Origin: Stemphylium vesicarium
Taxonomy: Eukaryota > Ascomycota > Dothideomycetes > Pleosporales > Pleosporaceae
Assembly: GCA_004380135.1 (NCBI GenBank)
Contig: QXCR01000004.1
Span: forward strand, 124,001 to 188,000
Direction: 5' to 3'
DNA: 64,000 nucleotides
In this document: positions 1 through 10,917 of the stretch, one piece after another
Position numbering within the stretch: position 1 is the stretch's first letter
Layout of the letters: every line of letters starts with the position of its first letter
Program-made: the position numbers and the translations under genes
Notes under the pieces: generated by a model
The model's database searches: none
What the model was told of the DNA's origin: nothing
Seen by the model: the letters and a program-made list of their open reading frames with translations, nothing else

Positions 1-668
1 AGTCATGGGCGTTCTGGAGGACCTCATGCTCTTCATCTTCAACGAGCTCAACGCTCGCTACAGTAAGGAGACGGAGCTTGTGAGAGGAGTCTACCACGTT
101 GAGCCGTTCAAGCTGCCCGAGTCTGGCAAGGTACCCAGAATCCCATTCCAAGAGGGTATCAAGATGCTCCGTGAAGCTGGCGAGGAGCTTGGCGACTACG
201 ATGACCTGACGTAAGTGCGACCTGCATCGACTTCAACAACCATCTAACATGCACAGCACCCCACAAGAAAAGAAGCTTGGCCGTCTCGTCCTCGAGAAGT
301 ACAACACCGATTTCTACACGCTGGACCAGTTCCCTCTTGCTATCCGCCCCGCCTACACCATGCCATCACCTGCCGACCCCGCTCTCTCTAACTCTTACGA
401 CATGTTCATGCGAGGCCAGGAGATCTGCTCGGGTGCGCAACGTATTCACTCTTCCGCCCTCCTGGCGGATCAAATGCGCAAGCACGACCCTCCGATTGAC
501 CCCGCCGGTGCGGGAACCAAGGACTACGTCGACTGCTTCAAGTATGGATGCCCGCCACACGCCGGAGGAGGCTTCGGTCTGGAGCGTATCGTACAGTTCT
601 GGCTGGGACTGCCCAACATCCGCATGTGCAGTCTGTTCCCGCGAGACCCCCAGAGGGTTGTTCCCTAA
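1..668 (+). CDS. DPS1: Aspartyl-tRNA synthetase, cytoplasmic (3' part)
   Basis: The gene enters from the left edge, so only the C-terminal part is present. Exons are 1-210 and 257-668; the 46-nt intron starts GTAAGT and ends CAG, and splicing keeps the frame across a Thr-Thr-Pro junction. The visible protein is the end of a class II synthetase core: an ERxxQEICSGAQRIH-like stretch (here RGQEICSGAQRIH) and class II motif 3, GGGFGLERI, whose Arg contacts ATP, followed by the usual short tail (LFPRDPQR). Known role of the family: it charges tRNA-Asp with aspartate in the cytosol. The Gly-rich motif and the typical eukaryotic/archaeal AspRS ending exclude AsnRS fairly well. The start codon and anticodon-binding domain lie outside the window. 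Confidence 0.93.
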
Positions 669-1277
669 GCGCAGTACTATTGGGCTGGTGAAGACTAGCT
701 GCGGATGATAGTCATATGAACAAGATCTGGGCAAGGACATGCATGTCATCTCACGGAGCGGGCAAGTTTGGAGGAAGAAGCAGACATTGAGGTTCAAGAT
801 TCGGGCACATGAAGACATTGGAAAATAAGATACTGGCAATATCAGGATGCCAACCTCTGTTTACTTCATTCAGGGCATCAGCAGCCTCGTGTGCCAGCTA
901 GAAAAAAAAATACCAGATGATATCCACCAATTCGCAGCTTCCAAATCCTGACTATCACGGCCATATCACCTTTCTCTCTAACGTCTGAATGCGCACAGAA
1001 CATCTCAGTCGCCTAATGTGTTTTTGGCGAGTTTTGATGTGTGATCCAGATTCACTGGTCGAAGCCTGATGCTGTAGGGCTTGATCAGCCAGAAAAGAGG
1101 TATTCCAAACTCTCCCATACATGCACTCGGCCAGGCTCGTGTTCGTGTCTTGGCGTGAGTACACTGTAGGCTTTGTGTAGTGATGATTCTCTTCACTGGC
1201 TTGGATTGCCAGAGCTGCAAAGATGCCGTTGTAAGCGCCTTTTCCCCGGAAGTTAATATCGTATGTCAATCGTTGGC
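669..1277. other. Convergent intergenic stretch
   Basis: This stretch lies between the 3' ends of DPS1 (plus) and RRP40 (minus). It probably holds the two 3' untranslated regions. I see no conserved reading frame or repeat in it. Confidence 0.5.
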
Positions 1278-2063
1278 CTATGAGCAATGCTTCAGAGTGG
1301 CTGCAGCAAGCTTTTTCTGCGCTTCGTCTCCGAGGGCGGCAGAGTCGACCTCTTGTATAGCTTGCCCAATAGCCAATGTCGTCTTCACGTTTCCGCCATC
1401 CACGTGGACCAGCCCGTTCCGGCCCACTGTGACTTCAAAGCCGACTTTTGCGCCCATGGTCTCCAACAACGTTATGCCACCTCTTGCTGCAAGCATCCTC
1501 CTCGCCATGCCCAAGCTGATTTTGAACACCATTCCGCCTTTCAAGAGGCCGAGTCCTTCCCCCTTCCCGGTAGAAGGGTCGACGCAGGTGAGTTCGAATG
1601 GAAGGTCCTTGCCGGCGCTAGCGACGCGACAGTATACTAGAGAGTTTGGAGGAAGCTGAGGCCTGGTCTTCTTGGTCGCGCCCTCGAATGCCAGGTGGGG
1701 GAGCGTTGCTGGAGGCGTGTTTGGGGTGAGGAGGCAGCTGAAGTTCTCGGCGGCAGATCCATTGACAGTCGCAATGACGAGGTCACCGGCGAAAGGAAGA
1801 TACTATGGAGAATGTGAGCGGTTGCGCAGAGTATAAATGGAGATATGGAGGTGCAGTACCCTTCCAGTGTTGTATTCTACAGAGGCAGCATTCTTCTTGT
1901 TGTCCGTAACCAACGCGCCCGCAATAGTGGCCATGACAGTGTCCGGGGGAATGTGTCGCAGACCAGGGCCAATTGTCAAAGTCTTCTTCTTGCCTGTTCC
2001 CTGGGGTAAGGCGCTCTTTGCGATCTCATCGCCGGGCAGGACGATTGTGACCGACGAAGCCAT
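1278..2063 (-). CDS. RRP40: Exosome complex RNA-binding subunit Rrp40
   Basis: Two exons on the minus strand, 2063-1860 and 1802-1278, give 242 aa, close to the 240 aa of yeast Rrp40. The intron of 57 nt is in phase 0. The N-terminal part has the VLPGDEI and LGPGLR-like (IGPGLRH) signatures of the exosome cap proteins. A central S1-like region contains NSLVYCRV. The C-terminal KH region contains the GxNG motif (GRNGLVHV) characteristic of Rrp40. Known role: one of three S1/KH cap subunits of the RNA exosome, acting in rRNA and mRNA 3' processing in nucleus and cytoplasm. The start was chosen at MASSV because it directly precedes the conserved VLPGDE; an in-frame ATG 18 codons upstream would add a non-conserved extension. 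It is divergently transcribed from SSZ1 across 303 bp. Confidence 0.88.
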
Positions 2064-2366
2064 GGTGAATGACAAGGAAAAGTCGGTGTCGTGCTGCAGT
2101 ACTTTGATGTTCAGCAAGCAGCATGTGCAGTGAGCTCATTCCGAAGAAGCCCGTGCGCTTCCGAGAAAAATGCACCTCCGATACCTTTCGCCGACTTCTG
2201 AATTTCTTAGCCGCGAAAGAAATCAGTACAACGCGCTGGGACTGCAAAAAAACCACCCAGATATCTTGTATCTTTCTGCCCTTGCACCCTCCAAACTTGG
2301 CCCTGGGCATCCAATTTCTGTCGTTTTTAGGCTTCTTTTCATACCCCAGCCTTTTCCCCGCGCAAG
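2064..2366. promoter_or_regulatory. Shared upstream region of RRP40 and SSZ1
   Basis: About 300 bp separate two divergent start codons and must contain both promoters. The side next to SSZ1 is C/T-rich (around 2320-2360), typical of fungal leaders of highly expressed genes. No specific factor site is claimed. Confidence 0.4.
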
Positions 2367-4233
2367 ATGAGTGCGCAAGCAGACCCCGCGCAGCGGGTTG
2401 CGATAGGAATCTCCTTTGGCAACTCGTACAGCTCCATTGCCTTCACCTCTGGTGTAAGTATCCCATGTCGCCTATATTGTCTACTCGACATTGTTGACAC
2501 CAAATAGGAGGGCAAAGCAGAGGTTATCGCCAACGAAGACGGAGGTGCGCCGCTTGATGCATGCCCACATTCTCGCCAAAGCTAATCTTTCCAAGACCGC
2601 CAAATTCCCTCCACCCTGTCCTACGTCGAAGGAGAAGAACTCCACGGTGGACAGGCCAAGCCCCAGATCGTTCGCAATGCGAAGAACACTGTCGCATACT
2701 TCCGCGATTTCCTCGGCCAAGAGTAGGCAGTCCGACCCTCTGTGCCCAACACGACTAATAAAGCAAAGCTACAAGTCGATAGATCCCTCCCCATGCCACC
2801 AGTCGGCCCACCCCGTAGAGAACGCAGATGGCGTGGCTTTTAGCATCCGCGACTCCAGCGAAGAGCAGGAGAACACCGTTTCCGTCGGCGATGTCACCAC
2901 GCGCCACTTGAAGAGACTCCGCAGCTCTGCCTCCGCCTATCTTGGAAAGGAGGTCAACGCTGCCGTCATTACCGTACCCACAAACTTCTCCGATGCTCAG
3001 AAGGAGGCACTCAAGAAGGCATCGACAAATGCTGGTATTGAGGTCCTGCAGTTCATCAGCGAGCCCACCGCTGCTGTCCTGGCCTACGATGCCCGTCCCG
3101 GCGCTCAACTCGCAGACAAGGTCATCGTCGTCGCCGACCTGGGCGGCACTCGTTCCGACGTCGCTGTTGTCGCATCCCGTGGCGGCATCTACACTATCCT
3201 GGCGACCCTACACGACTACGAGGTCAGTGGCTTCAAGCTTGACCAGGTCCTCATGGACCACTTCGCCAAGGAGTTTATGAAGAAGAACAAGTCGGCTGGT
3301 GACCCCCGGGAAAACGACCGATCGCTGGCCAAGTTGAAGCTCGAATGCGAAGCCGTCAAGAAGGCCCTCTCCATTGGTTCCACCGCCAACTTCTCCGTTG
3401 AGAGCTTAGTAGGTGGTGTCGACTACACTGCCACCATCAACCGTACCCGATACGACCTCCTGGGCAACAAGCTGTTTGCTGCCTTTACCCGTCTCGTTAC
3501 CCATGCTGTTGAGAAGGCCAACTTGGACCCTCTCGACGTATCCGAGATTGTATTGGCTGGTGGAAACGCCAACACACCAAAGGTCGCCTCCACAGTGCGC
3601 TCGGCCTTCCCTGAATCCACGGTCGTCCTCGCCCCCTCGACCTCCACAACAGCCATTAACCCCTCAGAATTGGCCGTGCGTGGTGCCGCCATCCAAGCCA
3701 GCCTTATCCAGGAATTCGAGCTTGAGGATATTGAGCAGAGCACACACCCCATGGTCACCGTCACACCTCACCTTTCTACCGCTGTCGGTGTTCTGTGCAT
3801 CTCAGGCGACGAATCCAACGGCGTCTTCCATGCCATCATCGACGCAGAGACACCCCTCCCCGTCCGAAGGACTGCGACCATCACCACCCCACGAGAGGGC
3901 GGAGACGTCCTTATCAAGCTCGCCGAGGGCTCAAGGCACATCAAGGTCACCAAGCCAGAGCCCAAGCCCAAGGCTGAGAAGGAAGACGACGACGAAGAGG
4001 ACAGCGACGATGATGACAGCGAAGAGGAGGAGGAGGAGCTCAGGGAAAAGACATGGAAGGTCGGCCAGGCGCTGAGCGAGGCTGCCATCCGTGGCGTCAA
4101 GAAGGGCTCCAAGGTCGAAGTGCAAATCAATATTGGCGCCGACCTAAGCATAAACGCCATCTTCCGCGAGGTCGGAGCCAAGGGCGGCGTCCGCGGTGTA
4201 GTCCAAGGAACAAAGGTGAATGGTAGCGCATAG
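2367..4233 (+). CDS. SSZ1: Ribosome-associated complex Hsp70-like protein Ssz1
   Basis: Four exons, 2367-2453, 2508-2544, 2596-2722 and 2769-4233, encode 571 aa. The N-terminus (AIGISFGNSYSSIAF) is the Hsp70 nucleotide-binding start with the Ssz-type FGNSYSSIA signature in place of DLGTT. It is followed by TVPTNFSDAQKEAL, SEPTAAVLAYD, a degenerate phosphate loop (VVADLGGTRSDVAVV) and VLAGGNANTPKV. The C-terminal part is much shorter than a canonical Hsp70 substrate domain, as known for Ssz1, and carries an Asp/Glu-rich insertion near residues 490-510. Known role: with zuotin it forms RAC, which stimulates the ribosome-bound Hsp70 Ssb on nascent chains. Three closely spaced 5' introns of 46-54 nt were placed by phase. 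Zuo1 is not in the window. Confidence 0.9.
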
Positions 4234-4529
4234 AGCGAGAAAGAGAGTTTGGACTGATTCCCACTTCTCTTGCTCTTTCCTCCCCTAACGATTCACATTC
4301 AATCTCTTGAGCGGTAATACAAAGGAGATAAGTAGACAGATTTATTTTGTCTTTGTTTTTTCTGGTTTACCGAACAGAGTGCAGAAAATAGCTCCCCCCC
4401 CCCTTTTGTTTTTTACATAGACTATGGCTTGAGATTTGAATACGACAATGATGACTCAAACATAGTTTGATAATGACTATACAAATGAAGTGAAAGAAAA
4501 TAAAAATCTCCGACACTTTCCCTTCTCAA

Positions 4530-6147
4530 TCACCGACTCTTCAACAGCCGAAACCTCGGCCTCATCTTCCTACCCAACGCTGTGTTTTCCCTCCAGTCAT
4601 CATAATCCACATTCCGCGTCGACCCCAGCGCCTCAGCGACCTCACCGTAATGCCACCTACGCTCAACCCAATTCTCGCGATCCAGCTCCTCAACAAGCAA
4701 ATACTCCAACGCGCCCAGCTCCTCTTCATTCTCCTTATCCCACTCGGTACTCGCGCCGACACTCAAGTAGCGCAAACGGCCCAGGTACCGCTCATCGATC
4801 AAGCTGTACAAATCCGTAGGCGTGAAATTGCGCGCGGGATCGCCATGGCGGCCACTGGAAAGAACGGTGAGGCTAGTTAGCGGTTTCGCGTCGGGCCAGC
4901 AGCGTTCCGCCGACCAATCTGCGGGCATGTAGCCGAAGCGTGAGTCGATGTAGTCCAGTGCTATGGTTAGGGAGAGCAGGTTTGGAAGCCATTCTAATAC
5001 GCCGTTTAACCTTCCTTGCTTCACGGCTGGTAAGTCTCTCAGTTCGACGTTAGTCAGACTGTGTGACAGGCTGCTCAGCAGCGGTTTGATGCCGTGCTGG
5101 TCGAGCCCTGGGCTGTGGTGGATGCTGAGGGAGGAGAAGGTCGGCGGGAAGTGTTCCGGTTGCTGTAGCATGTCCCAGAGGAACTGGCCCGACACGGAGC
5201 CAGAGAGGGCGAGGTGTTGCAGGTTTGGCGGCCATCGGATGTTGGCTGTGGGCGAGGCGTGTTTGTCGTAGCGCGAGGAGCAGCGGGGGAGGTAGAGTTC
5301 GCGGAGTGCGGTTAGTTGGCGGATTGTTTGGTTGAGAGAGGCGAAGTCGATGCATTCGGATACTCTGCCGAAGCTGGTGTGTTAGTTTAGAGTTGTTAAG
5401 TCGTGTGAATTTGAAGTGAGATGTCTTGTCCTTTTTTTTTTCTAAGCTCCCGTTCTGTGTGCTGATATGGAAGACTTGATAGGGTTTGCTTTTTTACTTA
5501 CAGGCTTAAATCTAAAACGCGCAATCGACTGCATTTACTCAGGCTGGCCCAGCAATTTATCGCAAAGCTAGCCTGAGGCGCGACAAAGACCTCGAGAGAA
5601 GATTTGGTGCGGCCGAGTAACCTCGCTGTTGTGGATTTGGCGCCTTGGTGGACGATATGGGAGAGATCGAGGTCTTTGACTAAACCTGCTAATGGCGATG
5701 GCTGTCCAATGTTAGTGAGTCTCCCTGGCCACCTGCTTGCTCCGCTTGTTGAAACGGGAATCTCCCCAAAGAAGGTATATTTACCTTGATACGCGCATTG
5801 ACAGAAGGACTTATGGTGCGAACAAAGAGTTCGTATGCACCACCTTGTAGATACGGTGCTTCGTACAATGGTCGTACCGCTACCTGCAATAGATCAATGA
5901 GCAAACAAGCATCAAAAGACCCGGAATTGAGCTACAACATACATCATACCATTGCCTACACATATTAGCGCCAAGCAAAGCAAAGCAATCCAGATAGTCA
6001 CATCAAAACATACCTATTCACAGCAGAGAAGCGGGCCAAAGTGATTTGCCTCTCGACCCTGCCCCACGCGTCGAAATGCCCCAGGATCTCGAGCAGCAGT
6101 TCATCGGGTAGGTAGTTTGCATAATCTGTTGAGGTAAAGGTCGTCAT
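4530..6147 (-). CDS. F-box protein with LRR-like C-terminal region
   Basis: Five exons on the minus strand, 6147-6014, 5955-5943, 5883-5785, 5701-5502 and 5373-4530, give 429 aa. The N-terminus has an F-box-like YLPDELLLEILGHF (residues about 12-25). Then follow the NRQWYDVAVRPLYE segment and ELFVRTI, typical of fungal F-box proteins that carry irregular leucine-rich repeats; later stretches such as LRELYLPRC and LQHLALSG fit LRRs. Known role of the family: substrate receptors of SCF ubiquitin ligases; the target is unknown. The second exon is only 13 nt. Without it the frame meets a stop, and with it the conserved WYD is restored. All junctions are GT..AG and phase-consistent. Confidence 0.75.
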
Positions 6148-7233
6148 GATTCATGTAAGCTGGCGGTTGTTTACTAGGTTGATTGATTGATGACTGCTGG
6201 GGAGAGCGAGCAAGCGCAGAGATGCGCAAGTTGAGATGACGCACTAGTGGGTTTGCGCTTATCTCCTTTGTTAACGCCGAGCTAGGGAACGCGACCTGCG
6301 GGTGGCGCGTCGCTACGCCAATCGCTCACGCGAACAACGTGGTACGAAGAACGTCTTCTTTTTACCTCCTCTCTTTTGGGTGCGCAGTTTGGGATCGGGT
6401 ATGCGCCACATGCGGACATTGATATCGTTCTTCCGGTAAACACATGTGATGGCTCTTTAACTACGTAGGGTATGGTAGCAGGTAAGAGCCTCTTTTCTCT
6501 TCACGCTTCTGTGCTGCGGAGTCCAGATCGGAGACTACGTGCCTGTAAGTAAGCAATTCAGGTACACGTGATTCACTGGACACACTATGTTTGACTCAAG
6601 AATGTAACAGCAATAGACGGTGCAGGAATCGTTACGCCAGACATACACGGCTACTAGGTATAATCGAGAGACAACGCCGACGCGCGTGACGCTGTTCCAC
6701 ATCACCCGGGCATTCCCACATCATGCGCAAAGCCGAAGCGAATGACAGAAAACGCCTGCTCACATTCTCACTATCCTTATTACTCCGTCACTCCGTCGGA
6801 CCGTCTTCCCTTGGCTGTCAAGTCGGCCCCCTCTTTCAATTTGGCCGCTTTATTGAGCGGTCAAGGAACAAGCAGACATTCAAGCATGTTTTCACGTTCA
6901 GGAGCGTGGACAGTGAACGCGACGCAACATTCAGGCTCCTCCACCTCTAATGTGAAGCCTACCAGCGCATGTTTAAGCGCAGAAAAGTAAATGATTGGCC
7001 TAGCGTTTGCTCCCCATGTTTCACAATTCCATGCGCCTACCACTCCGCTGATCTCACATAAAGTTTACGGGGCTGTAACACACTAGTCTTCTTGGACTTA
7101 CACATACGCGCCCTGCATACATAAACTAGCTCTGCCCTCTCTCTTTCTTACAGAAAAGCATACAGATCCAACGGCCAGAACTTCTTCCTAACAGTCTTTT
7201 CCGAAACAACGGGGTTTCTTCTTGTATCTCATT
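6148..7233. other. Intergenic, divergent upstream regions
   Basis: About 1.1 kb lies between the starts of the F-box gene (minus) and the lactonase gene (plus). Overlapping short reading frames on both strands around 6720-7040 show no recognisable domain. I see no repeat. Confidence 0.4.
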
Positions 7234-8525
7234 ATGAAGACACTTCTCGCTGCGCTAGCGGTGTTCGGTTCAGCAACAGCAGAGCGCCTTCTCGTAGCAT
7301 CCTACGGCAACGAAACCCACCCGGGAACCGTTGCCACGCTCGAACTGCTACCTAGCACCGGTAACGGTTCTAGCCGCGAGTTGAGAGTTATCCATGAAAG
7401 CCAAGATTGTGGATCTCTGCCTACATGGTTAGATGTTTCGCTCGGACCGAATACGGTAATTTGTCTGGATGAAGCAGCTACCGATGCCAACATGACGACG
7501 CTCAACGTCGAGCCCGATGGCAGCCTGAAGAAAGTAGCCAGTGTGGGGGCGCTTGGCGGTGCTGTCTCATTACAGTCTTACAATGACAAGTCGGCAATAG
7601 CTCTTGCTCATGTATGTATACATCCAGCCTGATTCTCCTCAGTCTCATCCACCCATATGCTGACGCAATATCTTTAGTATGGACCCAACCCAGCAATCAC
7701 ATCCTACTCGGTCCATGGCAACAGCACCTTCCAATCGCTGCAAAATATTACTTTCGGCGAACCCGATCAGATCCACCAGGCCGTCCTTGATCCCACAGGC
7801 AAATACATGATTTTCCCCAGTCTAGGCGCCGATCTTGTCCGCGTTTATGCAATCGATGCCTTCACCGGTCTCCTCACAGAGCAAGAACCTCTCAAATCGA
7901 AGACTGGTTATGGTCCCCGCCATGCTGTCTTCTGGACCGGAAGCGAGTCATCCACAACTTACCTGTTCGTGCTGCACGAGCTCAGCAGCAGGATCGTAAG
8001 CTACAAAGTCGACTACCCTGACTGCGGCGGCTTGAGCTTCACCCAAGTCGACGAAGTAAGCATGTACGGCAACCAGACTCTTCCGGATAGGAAATTGTCC
8101 GGTGCGGAAATCGTGCTGTCGCCTTGTAACACTTTCTTGGTCGCTTCGAACCGCAATGGAACTATCTTCAGCGTCGATAACCCGGACCCGAATAATAGCA
8201 CACAGATTCCGAGTGACTCACTTGTGACGTTCAAGCCGACCGCTGATGGCAAGCTGTCGTTTGTTCAGCTGGCTAAGTCTGGAGGATGGTTTCCTCGCCA
8301 TTTTATGCTGAGCAAGGATGGATCTATGGTGGCGGTTGCGAACCAACTCAGCCACAATGTGGTCATTTACTCGCGTGACGTTGAGACCGGACTCGTCAAC
8401 GATCAGAAGATGGTAGCTAGAGCTGAGAACCTTGGACCCGGTGATTTGATGTAAGTTGAGCCCTTTTGACATTTTTGAACGATCGCTAACGGCTACCCAG
8501 GTTCATACAGTGGCTGGAAGGATAG
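7234..8525 (+). CDS. Secreted lactonase-fold (7-bladed beta-propeller) protein
   Basis: Exons 7234-7611, 7678-8450 and 8501-8525 encode 391 aa. The first 17 residues (MKTLLAALAVFGSATA) are a clear signal peptide. The rest has the propeller pattern of the lactonase / 6-phosphogluconolactonase-like family: LLVASYG at the start, YGPRHAVF, a late GGWFPRHFMLSKDGS and NVVIYSRD. Several N-x-S/T sequons fit secretion. The last exon encodes only eight residues (ending IQWLEG). Known family members open cyclic lactones or are uncharacterised secreted propellers; the substrate cannot be told here. The start was taken at the first ATG, which begins the signal peptide. Confidence 0.8.
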
Positions 8526-8646
8526 TGGATCAAGGGCTGAGCACACTACAAGTGTATGGAAGACCTAGACTTCAGTCTCGTACACTATTGATACCCAGAA
8601 GCACAGTAGTAGATATAGATTGGTCGATTTAGATTGTAGTATGCTT

Positions 8647-9949
8647 TCAAGAGATCTGTTTTCCAGTTTCCTTTGCGACAGCCCACGCTACGGCGTCCCA
8701 CACATCACCTACGATCTTAGTCGGCTCAGGTGACGGCTTTGTGCCTTTTGCGTAAACCCCAGTCTCCACTAATATACTAGCCCAGTCTGTGCCGTAGGGA
8801 CTCTTGTAGTTGTTTCCGCCGGCGATGTCACTAGCAGGGTTGTCACCGACCATGTATACGCGCTTGAGATGGTCTAGAGTGCTACCATGCTGTTGCATCA
8901 GGTGAGCTCGATGTGCTATGAGCCGCTTTTCAGCGAACTCGTAGGTAGGGCGGTGTGGTTTGCCCATGACAACCTTGTGCAGCTTGACACCTTGTGCCTC
9001 GCCTCCAGTTATCGCAGCCCAAATACCTTCGAATGCTTCGCGGAAACCTCCTTGACCTAGGCGAGGAAGGTGATATTTCGCCGCCCATAGCAAATCTGGG
9101 TTCGAGTAATAGACCGTTGGCTGTCCATCTTGTTGATAGCCACGATTCTCTAGGGCATCATTGCCGTTCTTCTTGGAAAGAGTTCCAAGGATACCCCGTT
9201 CTGAGAGAAGAACATCTTTAATGATTTGCGCATCCAGACCCCAGTCACGAGGGTCGTTGTAAACGAAGACGGCATCAATTCGGAGCGATGTTTCTGGGGA
9301 GGAAGGGTCGATAGGGACGGGCAGCGGGCGGGTAAAAGTCTTGTAGTATGAAAGTAATTGTTGCGAAAAGGGCCAAACTTCTGGATGGGCAACTAGGATA
9401 TCGCCAGGCGTGACTACCGTCTGGAAGCTGTACAAGTTGGTTAGAACATGCAGTCACACGGTGTTGTGTCTGGTCGTACCCGTATGTCTCAGCAACTACC
9501 CTGCACCGGTCTTCGTCACCACCAACAACCATGACCGTTTTGTTCTTGAGATGATCCATATCTGCAAAAGGCGTATGGCTTTGGACGAACATGGACGTGT
9601 CGAGAGGGACGTTGAGCTTGCTGCTCAGGTCGGCGACGCGCTCGGATTCATGCTTGCCGCCGCCATTGGTGAGCAGGATAAACGGGATGCGCTGCGACTG
9701 GAGATACGAAAGCGCTTGGTGGGCTCGAGGTAAGGCATCAGCGCTTCTTAGAAGCACTCCGTCGATACTGACAGCCGTCAGCTGCCGTGTTGAGAATCCG
9801 ATGGCAGAGATGCCTTACTCGAAAGCGAATGCAAAGTCGGATGCGCGGGTATTGGGTGCAGCAGTCGTCTGCAGAAAGCGACGAAGCGGGACGCGATAGC
9901 CGATGCGAGGGAATGGCCTCGCCATACGCATTACAGTTACTCGGGCCAT
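8647..9949 (-). CDS. HAD-superfamily hydrolase (class IIA), probably mitochondrial
   Basis: Three exons on the minus strand, 9949-9819, 9767-9480 and 9427-8647, encode 399 aa. HAD motif I (FDIDGVLL) is completed exactly across the first splice junction. Motif II follows as FILLTNGGG, and motif IV as MVGDNPASDIAGG near the C-terminus. The layout matches the eukaryotic Cut-1 / CECR5 / yeast YKR070W group of class IIA HAD phosphatases. The first 40 residues are rich in Arg, without acidic residues up to the Asp of motif I's lead-in, resembling a mitochondrial presequence. An in-frame ATG at 10003 would add 18 residues; the internal one is preferred because the presequence-like part begins there. 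The substrate is unknown. It is convergent with the lactonase gene, 121 bp apart. Confidence 0.82.
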
Positions 9950-10839
9950 GATTCCTGGCTGTAGTGGAATGTCGGAGGATTCAGTTCCAAGCTGCGGGAG
10001 CATGAGATGCTGCCCTTAGTAATCCCCCGGTCCCCACATTGAATCCCACCCATGCGCTTGCGTCACCAACACCAACATCCAGGTCACCCAACCACTCAAC
10101 ATCCAACTTTTTTGTTTTTCTCACATCACTAGTTATCTCTGCATCGTGGAAATAGTGTACATGGCGGTTCTGACTAGGGCGAACATTTCGGATGCAACAG
10201 TGATCCGGCTGCCAGACCTTTGCGCGACCCTGCCTTCAGAACAATAGTAACAGATATCAAAGCGAAGTGGCCATGGCTAGAGCGTCCCGGCCTATTTCCA
10301 ATCCGGACCATTGCCAGGTTTAGACATTACCGCGATCGAGTACATAGTCCTCCCTTGATGAGGCGTACATCCGGACTTCGAGTTTAGCTGCATCAAGGCA
10401 GATCCTCACCAAGTGGAGCCCATCTTTCGCATGTCTCCCGGGATCAACGGACCCATATCGCCTCAAAGGCAAGCCACAACCGCAAGGGCCTGTTGATCTG
10501 GCTCTCGTACAATGACAAGGCGATTTCTTGGCAAACTCAGCCTTGAGCATCTAAGTGACGAACAATAGTAACCACCACGGCCACCGGCTTCTCCTGAAAT
10601 CCAATCAAGAAAATCCAGAACTATTGGGTATGAATGATCACGGCTGACAAAGGAAACCCCCTCTTTGTGGCTCTCTTTCCGTCCAGTCTCGCCCCAGAGA
10701 TCAATCATATAAATGCCCTCTTCTCATCCCTAAGTTCATTCCTCATCCAAGCACCAAGTCCACTATCATTCAAACCTCCAGCCTTCCAAACACTCATTCC
10801 ACTTTCCCACCAAACCCAAAAACCACCCCAACAATCAAA
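9950..10839. other. Intergenic region with TATA box and CT-rich leader near its right end
   Basis: The first 700 bp hold nothing I can recognise. A TATAAA lies at 10708-10713, followed by about 125 bp of C/T/A-rich, G-poor sequence running up to CAATCAAA just before the ATG at 10840. That arrangement is typical of a fungal core promoter and 5' leader. Confidence 0.45.
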
Positions 10840-10917
10840 ATGCTTGGTGTCATTACTGGCCCTGGCTGCACCGTTTCTCGCGGCGTCATCTCCGGCCCTG
10901 GTTGCACCATCGCCTAA
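10840..10917 (+). CDS. Candidate 25-residue peptide gene with an internal duplication
   Basis: This is a 26-codon frame (stop included) directly behind the TATA box and C/T-rich leader, with a good fungal start context (CAAAATG). The peptide consists of two copies of one unit, GVITGPGCTV and GVISGPGCTI, joined by SR. Between the two units the codon differences are three silent changes (Gly, Ile, Gly), plus Thr/Ser and Val/Ile; Val, Gly, Pro, Cys and Thr codons are identical. In the alternative frame the same differences would change five residues non-conservatively, which argues that the ATG frame was the selected one. There is no signal peptide. Caveat: a frame offset by one reads as a signal-peptide-like Leu/Ala stretch but has no adjacent ATG. 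I recognise no family and propose no function. Confidence 0.35.
   Translation: MLGVITGPGCTVSRGVISGPGCTIA

Noticed and set aside
2491..2768. Continuous open frame leading into the SSZ1 main exon
   Set aside because: Its translation is not Hsp70-like, whereas splicing three short introns yields the conserved N-terminus in frame. The open run is intron read-through.
6723..7043. Overlapping short frames on both strands between the F-box and lactonase genes
   Set aside because: No domain, no conserved splice structure; they overlap each other on opposite strands.
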